In this document: positions 1 to 8,505 of the stretch, one piece after another
Numbering within the stretch: position 1 is the first letter of the stretch
Layout of the letters: every line of letters starts with the position of its first letter
NCBI GenBank assembly: GCA_019359235.1
Contig: JAHHHT010000002.1
Span: forward strand, 1 to 64,000
Direction: 5' to 3'
From: Oscillatoria princeps RMCB-10
Lineage (GTDB): Bacteria; Cyanobacteriota; Cyanobacteriia; Cyanobacteriales; Oscillatoriaceae
Length of the DNA: 64,000 nucleotides
Notes under the pieces: model-generated
Told to the model about the DNA's origin: nothing
Database searches by the model: none
The model's input: the letters and a program-made list of their open reading frames with translations, nothing else
Program-made: the position numbers and the translations under genes

Positions 1-759
1 TCACCAATTCAAACCGGTCGATAGCGACCGGCAGCGCCGCCGGTTCTGACTGCGCAAAGCTGTCCAGCTTGGCGAACACCCCCTCCAGGGTTTGCTCGGC
101 AGATAGCTGCGCCGCCGGTGCCGGCATAGCCTCTATTTCCTGGCGCAGATTCACCAGTTGGGCGTGCAAACGCTGTACCGCCGGCTCTGACGCCAGCCAC
201 GACTCTACTTGCTGGCCCTCTGCTGCTGTCACCTCTCCGTCGAGATAGGCGCTCACCAGTTCAAACCGGTCAAGAGCGACCGGCAGCGCCGCCGGTTCTG
301 ACTGCGCAAAGCTGTCCAGCTTGGCGAACACCCCCTCCAGGGTTTGCTCGGCAGATAGCTGCGCCGCCGGTGCCGGCATTGCCTCTATTTCCTGGCGCAG
401 ATTTAGCAGTTGGGCGTGCAAACGCTGTACCGCCGGCTCGCTTGAGAGCCACTCTTCCACAAGCCTGCGCTCTGCTGCTGTCACCTCCCCGTCGAGGTAG
501 GCGCTCACCAATTCAAAGCGGTCGGGATCGAGCGCCTGCGCCGCGTTGGTTGGCGCTTGACTGTCCAGCTTCGCGAACACAAGTTCCAGGGTTTGCTCCA
601 CCGATTGCTGCTGAGCTGGTGCCGGCATTCTCCCTATCCCGTGGCGCAGATTCTGCAACTGGGCGTGCAAACGCTGTACCGCTGGCTCGCTTGAGAGCCA
701 CTCTTCTACTTGCTGGCGCTCTGCTGCTGTCACCTCACTGTCGAGGTAGGCGCTCAGCA
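1..759 (-). repeat. In-frame tandem repeat, about 252 bp, inside the anti-sigma gene
   Basis: Equivalent points of the repeat (the complement of the codons for FEL) recur at 1, 253, 505 and 754, giving periods of 252, 252 and 249 bases, all multiples of three. The copies starting at 1 and 253 are nearly identical at DNA level; the copy at 505 is more diverged, and that at 754 most diverged. This gradient suggests repeated unequal duplication, with the newest copies nearest the window edge. Confidence 0.9.
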
Positions 760-889
760 ATTCAAAGCGTTCTCGTTTCAGCCCGTTAACAGCATCTTTG
801 TCCTGACGGTGATTGCCGCTGTTTCCTGCTAGCGAATCCCCTTGGAAATGCTGTCTGGAATCTTCATAGAACTCAAAGTTAGGGGTCAT
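1..889 (-). CDS. Putative anti-sigma factor with tandem-duplicated domain (3' end outside window)
   Basis: The frame opens at an ATG at 889, stays open for 296 codons and leaves the window at its left edge, so the C-terminus, which often carries a membrane helix in this family, is not seen. It lies 144 bases downstream of an ECF sigma gene on the same strand, the usual position of a cognate anti-sigma factor. After a leader of about 40 residues, an 84-residue unit is repeated three times and a fourth begins. Each unit opens with RFEL(L/V)SAYLD(S/G)EVTAAE, continues with a helix containing AVQRLHAQL, and ends with a (V/A)EQTLE..FAKLD segment. This opening is typical of cyanobacterial anti-sigma proteins, which as far as I know carry it once. 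There is no Cys, so no zinc-binding HxxxCxxC motif. Role as sigma inhibitor is inferred from context and family resemblance. Confidence 0.75.
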   Translation of the reverse strand, partial: MTPNFEFYEDSRQHFQGDSLAGNSGNHRQDKDAVNGLKRERFELLSAYLDSEVTAAERQQVEEWLSSEPAVQRLHAQLQNLRHGIGRMPAPAQQQSVEQTLELVFAKLDSQAPTNAAQALDPDRFELVSAYLDGEVTAAERRLVEEWLSSEPAVQRLHAQLLNLRQEIEAMPAPAAQLSAEQTLEGVFAKLDSFAQSEPAALPVALDRFELVSAYLDGEVTAAEGQQVESWLASEPAVQRLHAQLVNLRQEIEAMPAPAAQLSAEQTLEGVFAKLDSFAQSEPAALPVAIDRFELV

Positions 890-1033
890 TGCAACACCAC
901 CACCAACTCAAAATGGGTAAAGCACCCGGATTGATCTTTAAAATTTACTTTACTGCTGGTCTGACGGTTGCCGCTTGCCGTCCAGTGTCCTGTGCGGAAG
1001 CCACCTTCAACCCAGCCCCCGAGCCTTTCCAGA

Positions 1034-1696
1034 CTACCGCCCCTCCAAATAGTTTTGCAGTTGGAATTGCAGGCGCTGGCGGGCTCTAGCAATTCTAGAC
1101 TTTACGGTTCCCAGGGAGACACCAGTGATTTCGGCAATCTCCTCGTAGGCCATCCCTTCAATTTCTCTGAGCACTATTGTAGTGCGGAACACTTCCGGCA
1201 AGTCAGCTATGGCTTCCCGGAGCCGGTCGTAGAACTCTGCCGTCGTCAGATTTTCCTCTGGTCCCGGATCGTCCGAGGCAATTTCCCAGTCCATCTCGCC
1301 GTCCTCCACCAGGCGGGGGGCGTCGAGAGACAGCGGATCGCGCACCCGTTTGCGCTTGCGCAACTCGTCATAGAACAGGTTGGTCGCAATGCGGCTCAAC
1401 CAGCCCCGGAACTTTACTGGATCGTTCAACCGCTTGATGTTGCGGTAAACCCGAATCCAGACTTCCTGAGCCAAATCCGCCCGGTCCTGCCAATCAGGTG
1501 CCAGGTGGTAGAGGACTTTTTCTATATGGGACTGATACCGGCGCAGCAATTCAGCGAATGCAGCCCGGTCGGGGTTCAGCCCCTCTTGACACCGCACTAC
1601 CAAATCGTAGTTGGAAAGTTTTTCTGCTGGAACAGGCACTTGATGGAACGCTGCCTCACCGGTCTTGGACCAAGATAAAGGAAGAGACTGACTCAT
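1034..1696 (-). CDS. ECF-type RNA polymerase sigma factor (SigG/RpoE-like)
   Basis: The 220-residue protein has the two-domain layout of group 4 (ECF) sigma factors, which direct RNA polymerase to stress or envelope promoters. Region 2 spans roughly residues 45-115, with DLAQEVWIRVYRNI and FRGWLSRIATNLFYDELRKR; region 4 spans roughly 155-215, with LPEVFRTTIVLREIEGM and the helix-turn-helix GVSLGTVKSRIARARQRL. A 35-residue N-terminal extension precedes region 2. The ATG at 1696 is the first start in frame; only a weak AAGG lies upstream. The next gene downstream on the same strand is the repeated-domain anti-sigma factor, so the two probably form a regulatory pair. Family assignment is firm; assignment to SigG in particular is tentative. 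Confidence 0.93.
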   Translation of the reverse strand: MSQSLPLSWSKTGEAAFHQVPVPAEKLSNYDLVVRCQEGLNPDRAAFAELLRRYQSHIEKVLYHLAPDWQDRADLAQEVWIRVYRNIKRLNDPVKFRGWLSRIATNLFYDELRKRKRVRDPLSLDAPRLVEDGEMDWEIASDDPGPEENLTTAEFYDRLREAIADLPEVFRTTIVLREIEGMAYEEIAEITGVSLGTVKSRIARARQRLQFQLQNYLEGR

Positions 1697-2043
1697 TGGC
1701 GGAATTGCCTTTTTAACATTCCACCATTGATGACGCTGCTATTTTAGAAAAGTTCCCGACGGGTAAGGTCGGCTGTAGGGGCGGGTTCACCCAAGATTTC
1801 TGCTGGTCTGCTTTTAAGCTGTTGCGCATTTAATTTGCGCTATCCATCCTATCACTCGTCCCACGCTTGAGCTGGTAACGTCGCTCTGGAGTATCTGCCC
1901 CTTTGAAGGGACAAGCAGATTAAAAGTCTAACAGCTTATCTTTATAAACCCCTGCGACAAGGATGGGGCACGACACTGGCGAGCCCTGTTCTCTAGCCCT
2001 ATCCTGCCTGCTTTTGCAGCGCCCAAAAAATAACATTTTGATT
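1697..2043. other. Intergenic region upstream of the sigma gene
   Basis: About 350 bases separate the sigma gene start from the moaE stop; both genes are on the reverse strand, so this holds the sigma promoter and the moaE end. A fragment AGGGGCGGGTTCACCC near 1776 matches one end of the repeats at 54.7-54.9 kb. I could not pick a convincing promoter. Confidence 0.5.
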
Positions 2044-2544
2044 CTAGCAGTTCGCAGTTCCTGCTTCCAAGCAGGCTCCGATACTGACCCAGCTGCCCTC
2101 ACCGTCGCGAGCGCGTTCTTTTTTCCAGATCGGGGCACTGTGCTTGAGGGTGTCAATCGCATACTGGCACGCTGCAAAAGCCTCCCCCCGGTGGGGGCAG
2201 CCTACGGCCACCAGCACGCTGATTTCACCCACCTGCAGGCGACCGGTGCGGTGGTGAATCACCACTCGATTCACATCTGGCCACTGGCGGCGGATATCGG
2301 CTGCAATTTGACTGAACACCCGCAGGGCCATTGGTTCGTAGGCTTGATACTCCAGGGCCACCACCGGCTGGCCGCCGGTTTGGTTGCGAACCGTCCCGCT
2401 CATCAGCACCACGGCTCCGTTGCCCGGATCGTCCGACAGCGCGTAGACTTCTTCCAGCGACAGGGGAGCAAAGGTTATGGCCAAACTATCTCTCCCTTGT
2501 CCCTGACTGGCATCGTTTAAAGGAATTGCGGTTGCAAAATTCAT
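2044..2544 (-). CDS. moaE: Molybdopterin synthase catalytic subunit MoaE
   Basis: MoaE transfers sulfur, with the thiocarboxylated MoaD partner, onto cyclic pyranopterin monophosphate to make molybdopterin, the step after MoaA/MoaC in cofactor synthesis. The hallmark APIWKKE with its catalytic lysine is present near the C-terminus, together with HRTGRLQVGE and a CPHRGEAF segment. The ATG at 2544 (166 residues) is preferred over an in-frame TTG 15 bases upstream because GTTGAGGC, a plausible ribosome binding site, lies just before it. It follows pyrB on the same strand after about 200 bases, so common transcription is possible but not required. moaA lies 31 kb away in the window; moaC and moaD are not seen here. 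Confidence 0.95.
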   Translation of the reverse strand: MNFATAIPLNDASQGQGRDSLAITFAPLSLEEVYALSDDPGNGAVVLMSGTVRNQTGGQPVVALEYQAYEPMALRVFSQIAADIRRQWPDVNRVVIHHRTGRLQVGEISVLVAVGCPHRGEAFAACQYAIDTLKHSAPIWKKERARDGEGSWVSIGACLEAGTANC

Positions 2545-2748
2545 CACTCGTTGCCTCAACCAAGCTTTAGGGACTGTTTGTTCGGCGCTCTATTCTGCTT
2601 TAGCGGCCAGCCGCAGCCGATCGCTCCCCACCCTCAACTCTGAACTGTCTTGGAAGTTTACTGCAAAAACTGAAAACTGTCAAGGGCAATTTGGCGGCTG
2701 TCAGGCGGCTCTTTTATTGGCGAACAGGCGCGTCTTGGCGGTTCCAAT

Positions 2749-3738
2749 CTAAACCTTGCCGCCGCCCATCAGGTAAAGCAGGGCCATGCGGACAGCGACG
2801 CCGCTGGTGACTTGCTGGGAAATTAGGCTAAATTCAGGGTCGTCCATCAAGTCAGAAGCGATTTCTACGCCACGGTTGACCGGCCCGGGGTGCAGAACCT
2901 TAACATCTGGCTTGCAGAGCTTCAAACGAGAGCGGGTAATGCCAAAGAGCTGGTGGTACTCCCGCAAGCTGGGCAGCAGGTGCTGGTCCATGCGCTCCTT
3001 TTGCAGCCGCAAGGTCATCACAAAGTCGGCATCCTGGAGGGCCGGCTCGACTGTCCAGTGCAGGAACAGTTTGCCCGGTCTGCCGGCACCCATTTCCGCA
3101 AACAGCGTCGGGCAAAGGGTCGGAGGGCCCGCCAGATGCACCTCAGCACCGCTTGCCGTCAAGCTCCAAATATTCGACCGAGCCACCCGAGAGTGCAGGA
3201 TATCTCCCACAATAGCGATTTTTTTGCCTTTCAGGAGGTCGAGTGCGGGCCGGTCTGGATCTAAGAGCGAGCAAATGGTAAACAGGTCGAGCAAAGCTTG
3301 CGAGGGGTGTTCGTGCTGGCCATCACCGGCATTGAGGATGCCGACTCGCGCCGAGAGCCGGTCCATCTCCGTTGCAATCGCTTGCGGCACACCGGCTTGC
3401 TGGTGGCGGATCACCATCATGTCGGTTCCCATCGCCAGATAGGTTTTAGCCGTATCCAGGATAGTTTCCCCTTTTGTCAGGGAAGAGGTTGCCGGTGCGA
3501 AATTTAGCGTGTCGGCGGACAGGCGCTTCGCCGCCAGTTCAAAACTGCTGCGGGTGCGGGTGGAGGGTTCAAAAAATAAATTGGCCACCAACTGACCCTG
3601 GAGGGTGGGCACTTTCTTCAGGCGTCGGGAGAGGACTTCCCGAAAGCTGCTAGCTGTCTGCAGCACGATGTTGTATTCATCCGCACTAAAGTCAGCGAGG
3701 GACAGAACGTGGCGGCGAGTCCAAGTGGGCGTAGCCAT
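2749..3738 (-). CDS. pyrB: Aspartate carbamoyltransferase catalytic subunit PyrB
   Basis: PyrB condenses carbamoyl phosphate with aspartate to carbamoyl aspartate, the committed step of pyrimidine synthesis. The carbamoyl-phosphate loop [13 protein letters not shown], the HPSQALLDL segment and the C-terminal HPGPVNRG motif are intact. With the ATG at 3738 the protein has 329 residues, normal for the family; an in-frame TTG five codons earlier is less likely because homologues begin close to the [12 protein letters not shown] segment. No pyrI regulatory gene is next to it, as usual in cyanobacteria. The interrupted mgtE gene lies 102 bases upstream on the same strand, so the IS607 insertion could affect its transcription. 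Confidence 0.96.
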   Translation of the reverse strand: MATPTWTRRHVLSLADFSADEYNIVLQTASSFREVLSRRLKKVPTLQGQLVANLFFEPSTRTRSSFELAAKRLSADTLNFAPATSSLTKGETILDTAKTYLAMGTDMMVIRHQQAGVPQAIATEMDRLSARVGILNAGDGQHEHPSQALLDLFTICSLLDPDRPALDLLKGKKIAIVGDILHSRVARSNIWSLTASGAEVHLAGPPTLCPTLFAEMGAGRPGKLFLHWTVEPALQDADFVMTLRLQKERMDQHLLPSLREYHQLFGITRSRLKLCKPDVKVLHPGPVNRGVEIASDLMDDPEFSLISQQVTSGVAVRMALLYLMGGGKV

Positions 3739-3840
3739 AAGTAAAAAGGCCAAAGTAAAAAAGGAAAAGGTAAAAGAAAAAGAATCTGGATTTTCCCTCT
3801 TTCTTGTTCCTTGTTCCTTGTTTCTTTTTACTTTCTTTCG

Positions 3841-4982
3841 TCAGGGTTGTAAATGCAGGACATTCAAGCTGAACGAAATCAGCGACAGGAACAGCATGAA
3901 CCCCACTGCATCGAGCAGGGTGGTCAGCAGTGGGCCGCTGATCAGGGCTGGGTCGAGCTTGAGGCGCTTGAAAGCCATTGGCAGCAGGGTTCCGAGCGTC
4001 ACGGCCACTAACACGTTCATGGCCATCACCAGTCCGGCGACGAACCCGACCCACCGCTCTTGGGGGGCAGTCCAAATCAAAGACAGCAGGATCAAGGTCA
4101 GACCTAAAGTGAAAGCGGTGCCCAACCCCGCCAGAATTTCCTTGCGGAGAATTTTCGGGGTGTCCAGGGGCGTCACCTCTCCCACGCCCAGCCCCCGGAT
4201 GGTCACGGTTAGGGCTTGAATGCCCACTGTGCCGCCGGTGTTGGAGAAAATCGGCATGATCACTGCCAGCACCGGCACATGGGCAATCACTGCCTGAAAG
4301 GGAGCAATGGCGCTGGCGGCTCCGATATAGAGGGCCATGACTCCCAGCAGCCACGGCAGCCGCTTGGCGAGTGTCACTTGGGGAGGAGACAGGGCACCCT
4401 CGTCACCGCCGCTGACGCCGGCCAGTTTTTGGATGTCTTCTGTCGCTTCTTCTTCGAGAATGTCGATTACGTCGTCAATGGTGACAATCCCGACGAGCCG
4501 GTCTTCCCGGTCAACCACCGGCAGCGCTATCAGGTCATAGCGCTTCATCAGCTGGGCGACATCTTCCTTCGGGGTTTCGGTGCGCACTTTGATGACGCGC
4601 TCGCTGGCAATATCCCGGATCTGGGCCTCGGGAAGGGAAAACAGCAGCTGCCGCAGGGACACGACTCGCACCAGAAAGCGGCTGTCATCTGTGACGTAGG
4701 CGTAGTAAATGCTTTCCTTATCCCCGTCACTGCGGCGGATCTTGCTGAGGGCTTCCCCCACGGTCAGTCCCTGGCGCAGCTGGACGTATTCAGTGGTCAT
4801 CACCCGACCGGCGGTGCCTTCCGGATACCCTAGAATGGTGGCAGTTGCCTGCCGCTGCTCTGGGCTGAGCTGCTGCAGCAGCCGCTTGACAACTCCCGCC
4901 GGCAGTTCGTCGAACAGGGCGGCTCGGTCGTCCGGTTCCATTGCCTCCACAATCTGGCACACCTGCACGTCTTGCAGGGAGT
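3841..4982 (-). pseudogene. mgtE: mgtE magnesium transporter, C-terminal 84% cut off by IS607 insertion
   Basis: This is the larger part of an MgtE-type magnesium channel: the end of the N domain (SLQDVQVCQIVEAMEPDDRA), two CBS domains that sense magnesium (ending near GIVTIDDVIDILEEEA), and a five-helix membrane pore domain with the conserved PIFSNTGGTVGIQ segment. The frame can be followed upstream to 5100, but the sequence from 4983 belongs to an inserted element, so the first residues of that longer frame are not MgtE. The missing start lies at 6766-6981. Removing the insertion restores one open frame of 451 codons, the normal MgtE length. As it stands the protein lacks its first 72 residues and its own start signals, so it is probably not functional. 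The intact corA at 16.7 kb could cover magnesium uptake. Confidence 0.93.
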
Positions 4983-5058
4983 AAAAATTTAATCCCAGAT
5001 TCTCCGGACAAAGTATAATAAAGTGATATATTACACGGAGAGATTTGAGGAAGCCCCG

Positions 5059-5670
5059 TTGCCTAAATATGTCAAGCCCAAAGAAGTGGCAGAAGCCCAA
5101 GGAGTCAATGAGCGGACACTCCGCCGGTGGGAGGGAGATGGACGGATTGAGGCCATCAGAACCCCATCAGGACAGCGCCGCTACAACATCGAGTCCTATG
5201 TTGTCAAATCCGGCAGGGACAAAAGAAAAGTCGTTGTCTACGCCAGAGTCAGCGGTCGGGCCCAACAGTCCGACCTCAACCGGCTTTGAGCAGCACTCAG
5301 CAGCCTCTACCCGCAAGCAGAAATCGTCGCCGAAATCGGCGGCGGACTCAACTTCAAACGAAAAAAGCTGCAAGCCCTACTGGGACGAATTCTGTCAGGA
5401 GATGTCCGGCTGGTTGTCGTTGCCCACTTTGACAGATTGGCAAGGAAAGGCTTTGACCTGTTTCGATGGCTCTGCGAGCCAAACGGGTGTGAACTCGTGG
5501 TACTCAACGAAACAAGTCTCAGTCGGGACCGCGAAATGGTTGAGGATATCCTCGCCATTCTCCACGGCTACCGCTTCGCGGAAGCAAGCTACAGATCCAG
5601 GCTCTACGGACTCCGAAATTACAAAACTCAGGTCAAGAAAGCTGCGGATTTACCCAAGCTCGGATCTTAA
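5059..5670 (+). pseudogene. tnpA: IS607 TnpA serine recombinase, one internal TGA
   Basis: The likely start is TTG at 5059, preceded by GAGGAAG; a GTG at 5023 is also in frame. The N-terminal MerR-like helix-turn-helix (PKEVAEAQGVNERTLRRWE, then RTPSGQRRY) binds DNA, and the resolvase-type catalytic domain follows with the active serine in VVYARVSGRAQQSDL. A TGA at 5287-5289 interrupts the frame right after that motif. The same frame then continues with the rest of the domain (IVAEIGGGLNFKRKKL, VVVAHFDRLARKGFDL, LVVLNETSLSRD) to a TAA at 5668. Apart from the stop the protein has normal length (about 203 codons), so this is a single nonsense change in a recent copy. Its end overlaps the start of tnpB. 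Confidence 0.88.
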
Positions 5671-6757
5671 TAAAACCTGGAGGAAATGGCTCGCAGCTTG
5701 CCGGTACTGCTACAACCAGGCTATTGCCTGGCAGCGGAGTGGCAAGCGACTCAGCAAGCTGAAATTGCGAAACGAAATCATGCAGGGCGATTTCCCCCAA
5801 TGGGTCAAAGAAACGCCGTGCCACATCCGGCAGAATGCAATCTTTGACGCTCACCTAGCCTTCAGCGCCAGCCCCGATGCTAAGTTTAGAAGCTGCCGCG
5901 ATTCGTCTCAAGCCATTAAATTTAATGACAGCAATTTCTCTCAGGGAACCTGGTATCCAAAATTAACCAAGGGGCTTTCTTTTACCGCTGCTGAGCCAAT
6001 CCCTATTTCTTGCAGTCAAGGAACCCAGCTAGTATTTGACAAGGGGAGGTGGTTTGCTGTTTTCCCCGAACTCGCACAACTCAACCCCACCAAAGCGGAT
6101 GGGATTATTGCGTTAGACCCGGGCGTGAGGACTTTCCTGACGGGCTTTGATGGGCGAAAATTCCTAGAGTTCGGCAGCGGGGATATTGGGCGCATCACTC
6201 GGTTGTGCCAGCACTAAGATGATTTGGTGAGCCGAACGGCAAAAGAACCCAGCAAGAAGCGGCGGCGAAGTATGAGACATGCCGCTCAGAGGATGCGAGT
6301 CAAAATTCGATACTTGATAGATGAAGTCCACAAGCAGGTCGCACACTATCTAACCCGCAATTACCGGTTGATTTTTCTGCCTACCTTCGAGACTTCCGAC
6401 ATGGTTGCCAAGGTAAAGAGAAGAATCAAATCTAAAACGGCGAGAGCGATGCTGACATGGGCCCACTATCGGTTTAAGAGGACTTTAAAGCATCAAGCCG
6501 AACTGACAGGAACCACCGTTTTGGATGTGACAGAAGAATTCACCAGCAAGACTTGCACTCGCTGTGGCCATGTCCACACCCGTTTAGGTGGTTCCAAAGT
6601 TTTCTACTGTCCCAGTTGCGGGTTTACGCTATCTCGGGACTGGAACGGCGCTTTCGGGATCTTCCTGAAAGCTTTGCGGGATACCGCCTCTATCGTCAAT
6701 GATTGCGATAGTGCCATCGTTGCATTGTCCGGGGATGCCCGGAACAATGTCGCGTAA
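5618..6757 (+). pseudogene. tnpB: IS607 TnpB RNA-guided nuclease, one internal TAA
   Basis: TnpB is the RuvC-like, RNA-guided nuclease ancestor of Cas12. Homology begins near RKLRIYPSSDLNKTWRKWL (about 5633); I cannot identify a conventional start, and ATT at 5618 is one option. The three RuvC acidic motifs are all visible: IIALDPGVRTF, LPTFETSDM and LSRDWNGAFG. The zinc finger is complete (CTRCGHVH..CPSCG). A TAA at 6215-6217 splits the gene between RLCQH and DDLVSRTAK, where homologues typically have a leucine, so one base change from TTA or CTA would explain it. The frame is otherwise intact across the stop and the full length would be about 379 codons. The 3' end of such genes also encodes the guide RNA scaffold, whose guide would be the flanking mgtE sequence. 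Confidence 0.88.
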
Positions 6758-6762
6758 ATGTA

Positions 6763-6981
6763 TCAGTTTATCAGTTCTTCCTGCACTTCTGGCGGCAGGT
6801 ATTCAAAGACATCAATAGCTTGCGCTTTGTTGAGCTGGCGAAAGGCTATCGCGCGACGCCCCGCCGGCAGTTCAGCGATGTAATCACCGGCATCGACTGC
6901 CGGTAAGCGATTTAGGGCAGACTTGAGTTGATTTAATTCGGTAATGTCCGAAACAGACTGGCGCACTTCCTGCGTGAGCAT
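6763..6981 (-). pseudogene. mgtE: mgtE N-terminal fragment, separated from the rest by IS607
   Basis: Seventy-two residues of the MgtE N domain, including AIAFRQLNKAQAIDVFEYL, end at a stop codon supplied by the inserted element. The last host codon (AAC, Asn) would be followed by TCC (Ser) of the downstream fragment at 4980 if the insertion were removed. The ATG at 6981 is well supported: GGAGGT lies three bases upstream. A strong inverted repeat sits immediately before that ribosome binding site. The short product on its own would lack both the CBS domains and the pore. Confidence 0.9.
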
Positions 6982-6990
6982 ACAACCTCC

Positions 6991-7017
6991 TAAGTCTCCC
7001 CCGCGCTGGGAGACTTA
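6991..7017 (-). promoter_or_regulatory. Hairpin in mgtE leader abutting the ribosome binding site
   Basis: TAAGTCTCCC (6991-7000) and GGGAGACTTA (7008-7017) form a perfect 10-bp stem with a 7-base loop. On the reverse strand it ends exactly where the GGAGGT of mgtE (6985-6990) begins. It could hinder translation initiation or act as a leader switch; which of these, or whether it matters at all, is inference. A TATTAT box at 7125-7130 upstream could be the -10 element. Confidence 0.6.
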
Positions 7018-7220
7018 GCCCCCCAGGCTAGAGGAGATTGATACTACTGTGAGCGGATGGACTTCGGTCCATAAATTCCGTAAAATTCAACATCGTTTCC
7101 CCACCGGGGGAACCGCTAAAGTGTATAATACCTCCCGAGGGGAAAATCCACAATCCCTACTCGCAGGTTATTTTTGCTCTTCGCGCACCAGCTTTTTGGC
7201 GGCGGGGGAAAAATTGCTAT

Positions 7221-7838
7221 CTAAGGTTTGGAAACAGCCCGACAGGAAGCCACATACCACCGCCACGGCAGCTGGGCACCGGCAGACAAGCCAATCCGGG
7301 CTGTTTGGACGAAGGTAATTGCGCTATTCGCCAAATCCCGCTCAAACTCAGGAGTGCGGTGTTCCAGCCACACCGGCTCCCCCGGACGCAACTCCACACC
7401 GTTTAACTGCCGGTCAATCTGGAGGGCGCGGCACAGCTTGCCCGGTCCTGCGGCAATCCGGTGGGGTTTCGGTTCCTTGCGCCGGTCAATCCAAGACGGT
7501 ACGGATTCCAGCTGCAAAGCGCGAATCAGAACAGCACTGGGCACCCCTTCCAGATCGGTGACGATGTTGAAGCAGTGATAGACCCCATAAATGAAATAGA
7601 CGTAGGCCCTCCCTGCAGGCCCGAACATCACCTGATTGCGTTCGGTGCGCCCCCGGTAAGCGTGGCAGGCTGGATCTCCTGGGGCGTAGGCTTCGGTTTC
7701 CACAATCGCACCCCGGATCGTTTCCCCGTCGGGCATCTGGCGCACGAGGCAGCACCCCAGCAGGTCGGGTGCCACCTCTGTGGAAGGACGGGCCAGCCAA
7801 GAAGGTTCTACAATCCGGTCTGCTTGTGTTAGATTCAT
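7221..7838 (-). CDS. DNA-3-methyladenine glycosylase (AAG/MPG family)
   Basis: This monofunctional glycosylase removes alkylated purines such as 3-methyladenine from DNA to start base-excision repair. The family signatures are present: DLLGCCLVRQ near the N-terminus, the catalytic region AIVETEAYAPGDPACHAYRG and GRAYVYFIYGVYHCFN, and GPGKLCRALQI further on. Length (205 residues) is normal. The ATG at 7838 is the first in-frame start. It is transcribed away from the 40-codon gene at 7871, with 32 bases between the starts, so the two promoters must overlap the neighbouring gene or be very compact. Confidence 0.95.
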   Translation of the reverse strand: MNLTQADRIVEPSWLARPSTEVAPDLLGCCLVRQMPDGETIRGAIVETEAYAPGDPACHAYRGRTERNQVMFGPAGRAYVYFIYGVYHCFNIVTDLEGVPSAVLIRALQLESVPSWIDRRKEPKPHRIAAGPGKLCRALQIDRQLNGVELRPGEPVWLEHRTPEFERDLANSAITFVQTARIGLSAGAQLPWRWYVASCRAVSKP

Positions 7839-7870
7839 CAGCGTTGGTTAGCCGATTTTCCCGTTAGTCT

Positions 7871-7993
7871 ATGGAAGTTAAGTTGATTCTAGCTGTACTG
7901 ACCGCTGTGTTTATCCTGGGGAGCCTGTTCTTTGGCACCAAAAACGGATTCTACGATACAGACAACTATCACGGTAATGGCTCTGCCCATTAA
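7871..7993 (+). CDS. Small single-helix membrane protein, 40 residues
   Basis: An ATG at 7871 opens a 40-codon frame ending in TAA at 7991. The N-terminal half (VKLILAVLTAVFILGSLFFG) is one hydrophobic helix, followed by a polar tail, TKNGFYDTDNYHGNGSAH. The design resembles the small one-helix subunits found with cyanobacterial photosynthetic complexes, and the sequence looks like a conserved cyanobacterial small protein, but I cannot name it with certainty. No strong ribosome binding site is seen. Base composition is like a coding gene and not like the flanking repeats. Function is unassigned. Confidence 0.65.
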   Translation: MEVKLILAVLTAVFILGSLFFGTKNGFYDTDNYHGNGSAH

Positions 7994-8505
7994 ACCAAAG
8001 AGCCTATTCTCAGCGAAACACCCCCCTAAGGGCGTGTTTGTAAAGTAATTGTTGAGGGACGAGTGGGGGCCAGAAACCGGGTTTCTTCTAGAGGAGGGCT
8101 CAGTTATTCAGGCTTCCCCACCGCAAGAAACCCGGTTTCTTGTGGCTTCACTTTTTCTTTATAAATGCCCCCCAAAGTGGGGGGTTCTTTTAATGCCGGT
8201 GCTGTGTGGGGGCGGGTTTACAAACATTCTGGGCTTCCCCGCACCGTTGCTAGTGGGCCCGCCCCTACTTTTATGCCGCACCGGCGCGAAACCGGCTCAG
8301 TTGGGTCACTAAAATGGGATACTCCCCTCGGGCATGGAACTTTAGCCGGCACTCGGTACGACGCTCGCCGGCACTAAAATGCCGGTGGAGCGCCGATTCC
8401 TTTGCTTTTGGGCGATATTGGCGATCGCACCGGAAACCTGGTTTCTGAGACCGGCTGTGTTACGTTTAATTATGCCGGTTTACTTATCAGACGCGAAAGC
8501 CCTTT
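7994..8505. other. Intergenic region with paired palindromic repeats
   Basis: No gene is supported. AGAAACCGGGTTTCT (8072-8086) and AGAAACCCGGTTTCT (8126-8140) can pair into a long hairpin; the same pair occurs at 17.9, 21.5, 39.4, 47.4 and 63.6 kb. A TTTATAAA segment borders the pair at 8158. Short GC-rich motifs containing GCCGG are scattered through the rest, and a GCGATCGC octamer lies at about 8431. Confidence 0.6.

Larger units (their letters stand above)
4983..6767 (+). mobile_element. IS607-family insertion (tnpA serine recombinase + tnpB) inside mgtE
   Basis: The element carries a MerR-like serine recombinase gene followed by an overlapping tnpB, the IS607 arrangement. Its borders come from the host gene: the left flank ends CTTGCAGGGAGT (to 4982) and the right flank resumes with TTATCAGTTCTTCC (from 6768). 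Joining them rebuilds the uninterrupted mgtE frame EELIN-SLQDV. The trinucleotide AGT occurs at both borders (4980-4982 and 6765-6767), so the exact point is uncertain by up to three bases. I see no inverted terminal repeats, as expected for IS607. A TATAAT box at 5013-5018 may be the left-end promoter. Both genes carry one in-frame stop, so the copy is probably unable to move alone. Confidence 0.93.

Noticed and set aside
968-1678. 236-codon forward frame opposite the sigma gene
   Set aside because: Shadow of a clearly identified ECF sigma factor with intact region 2 and 4 motifs.
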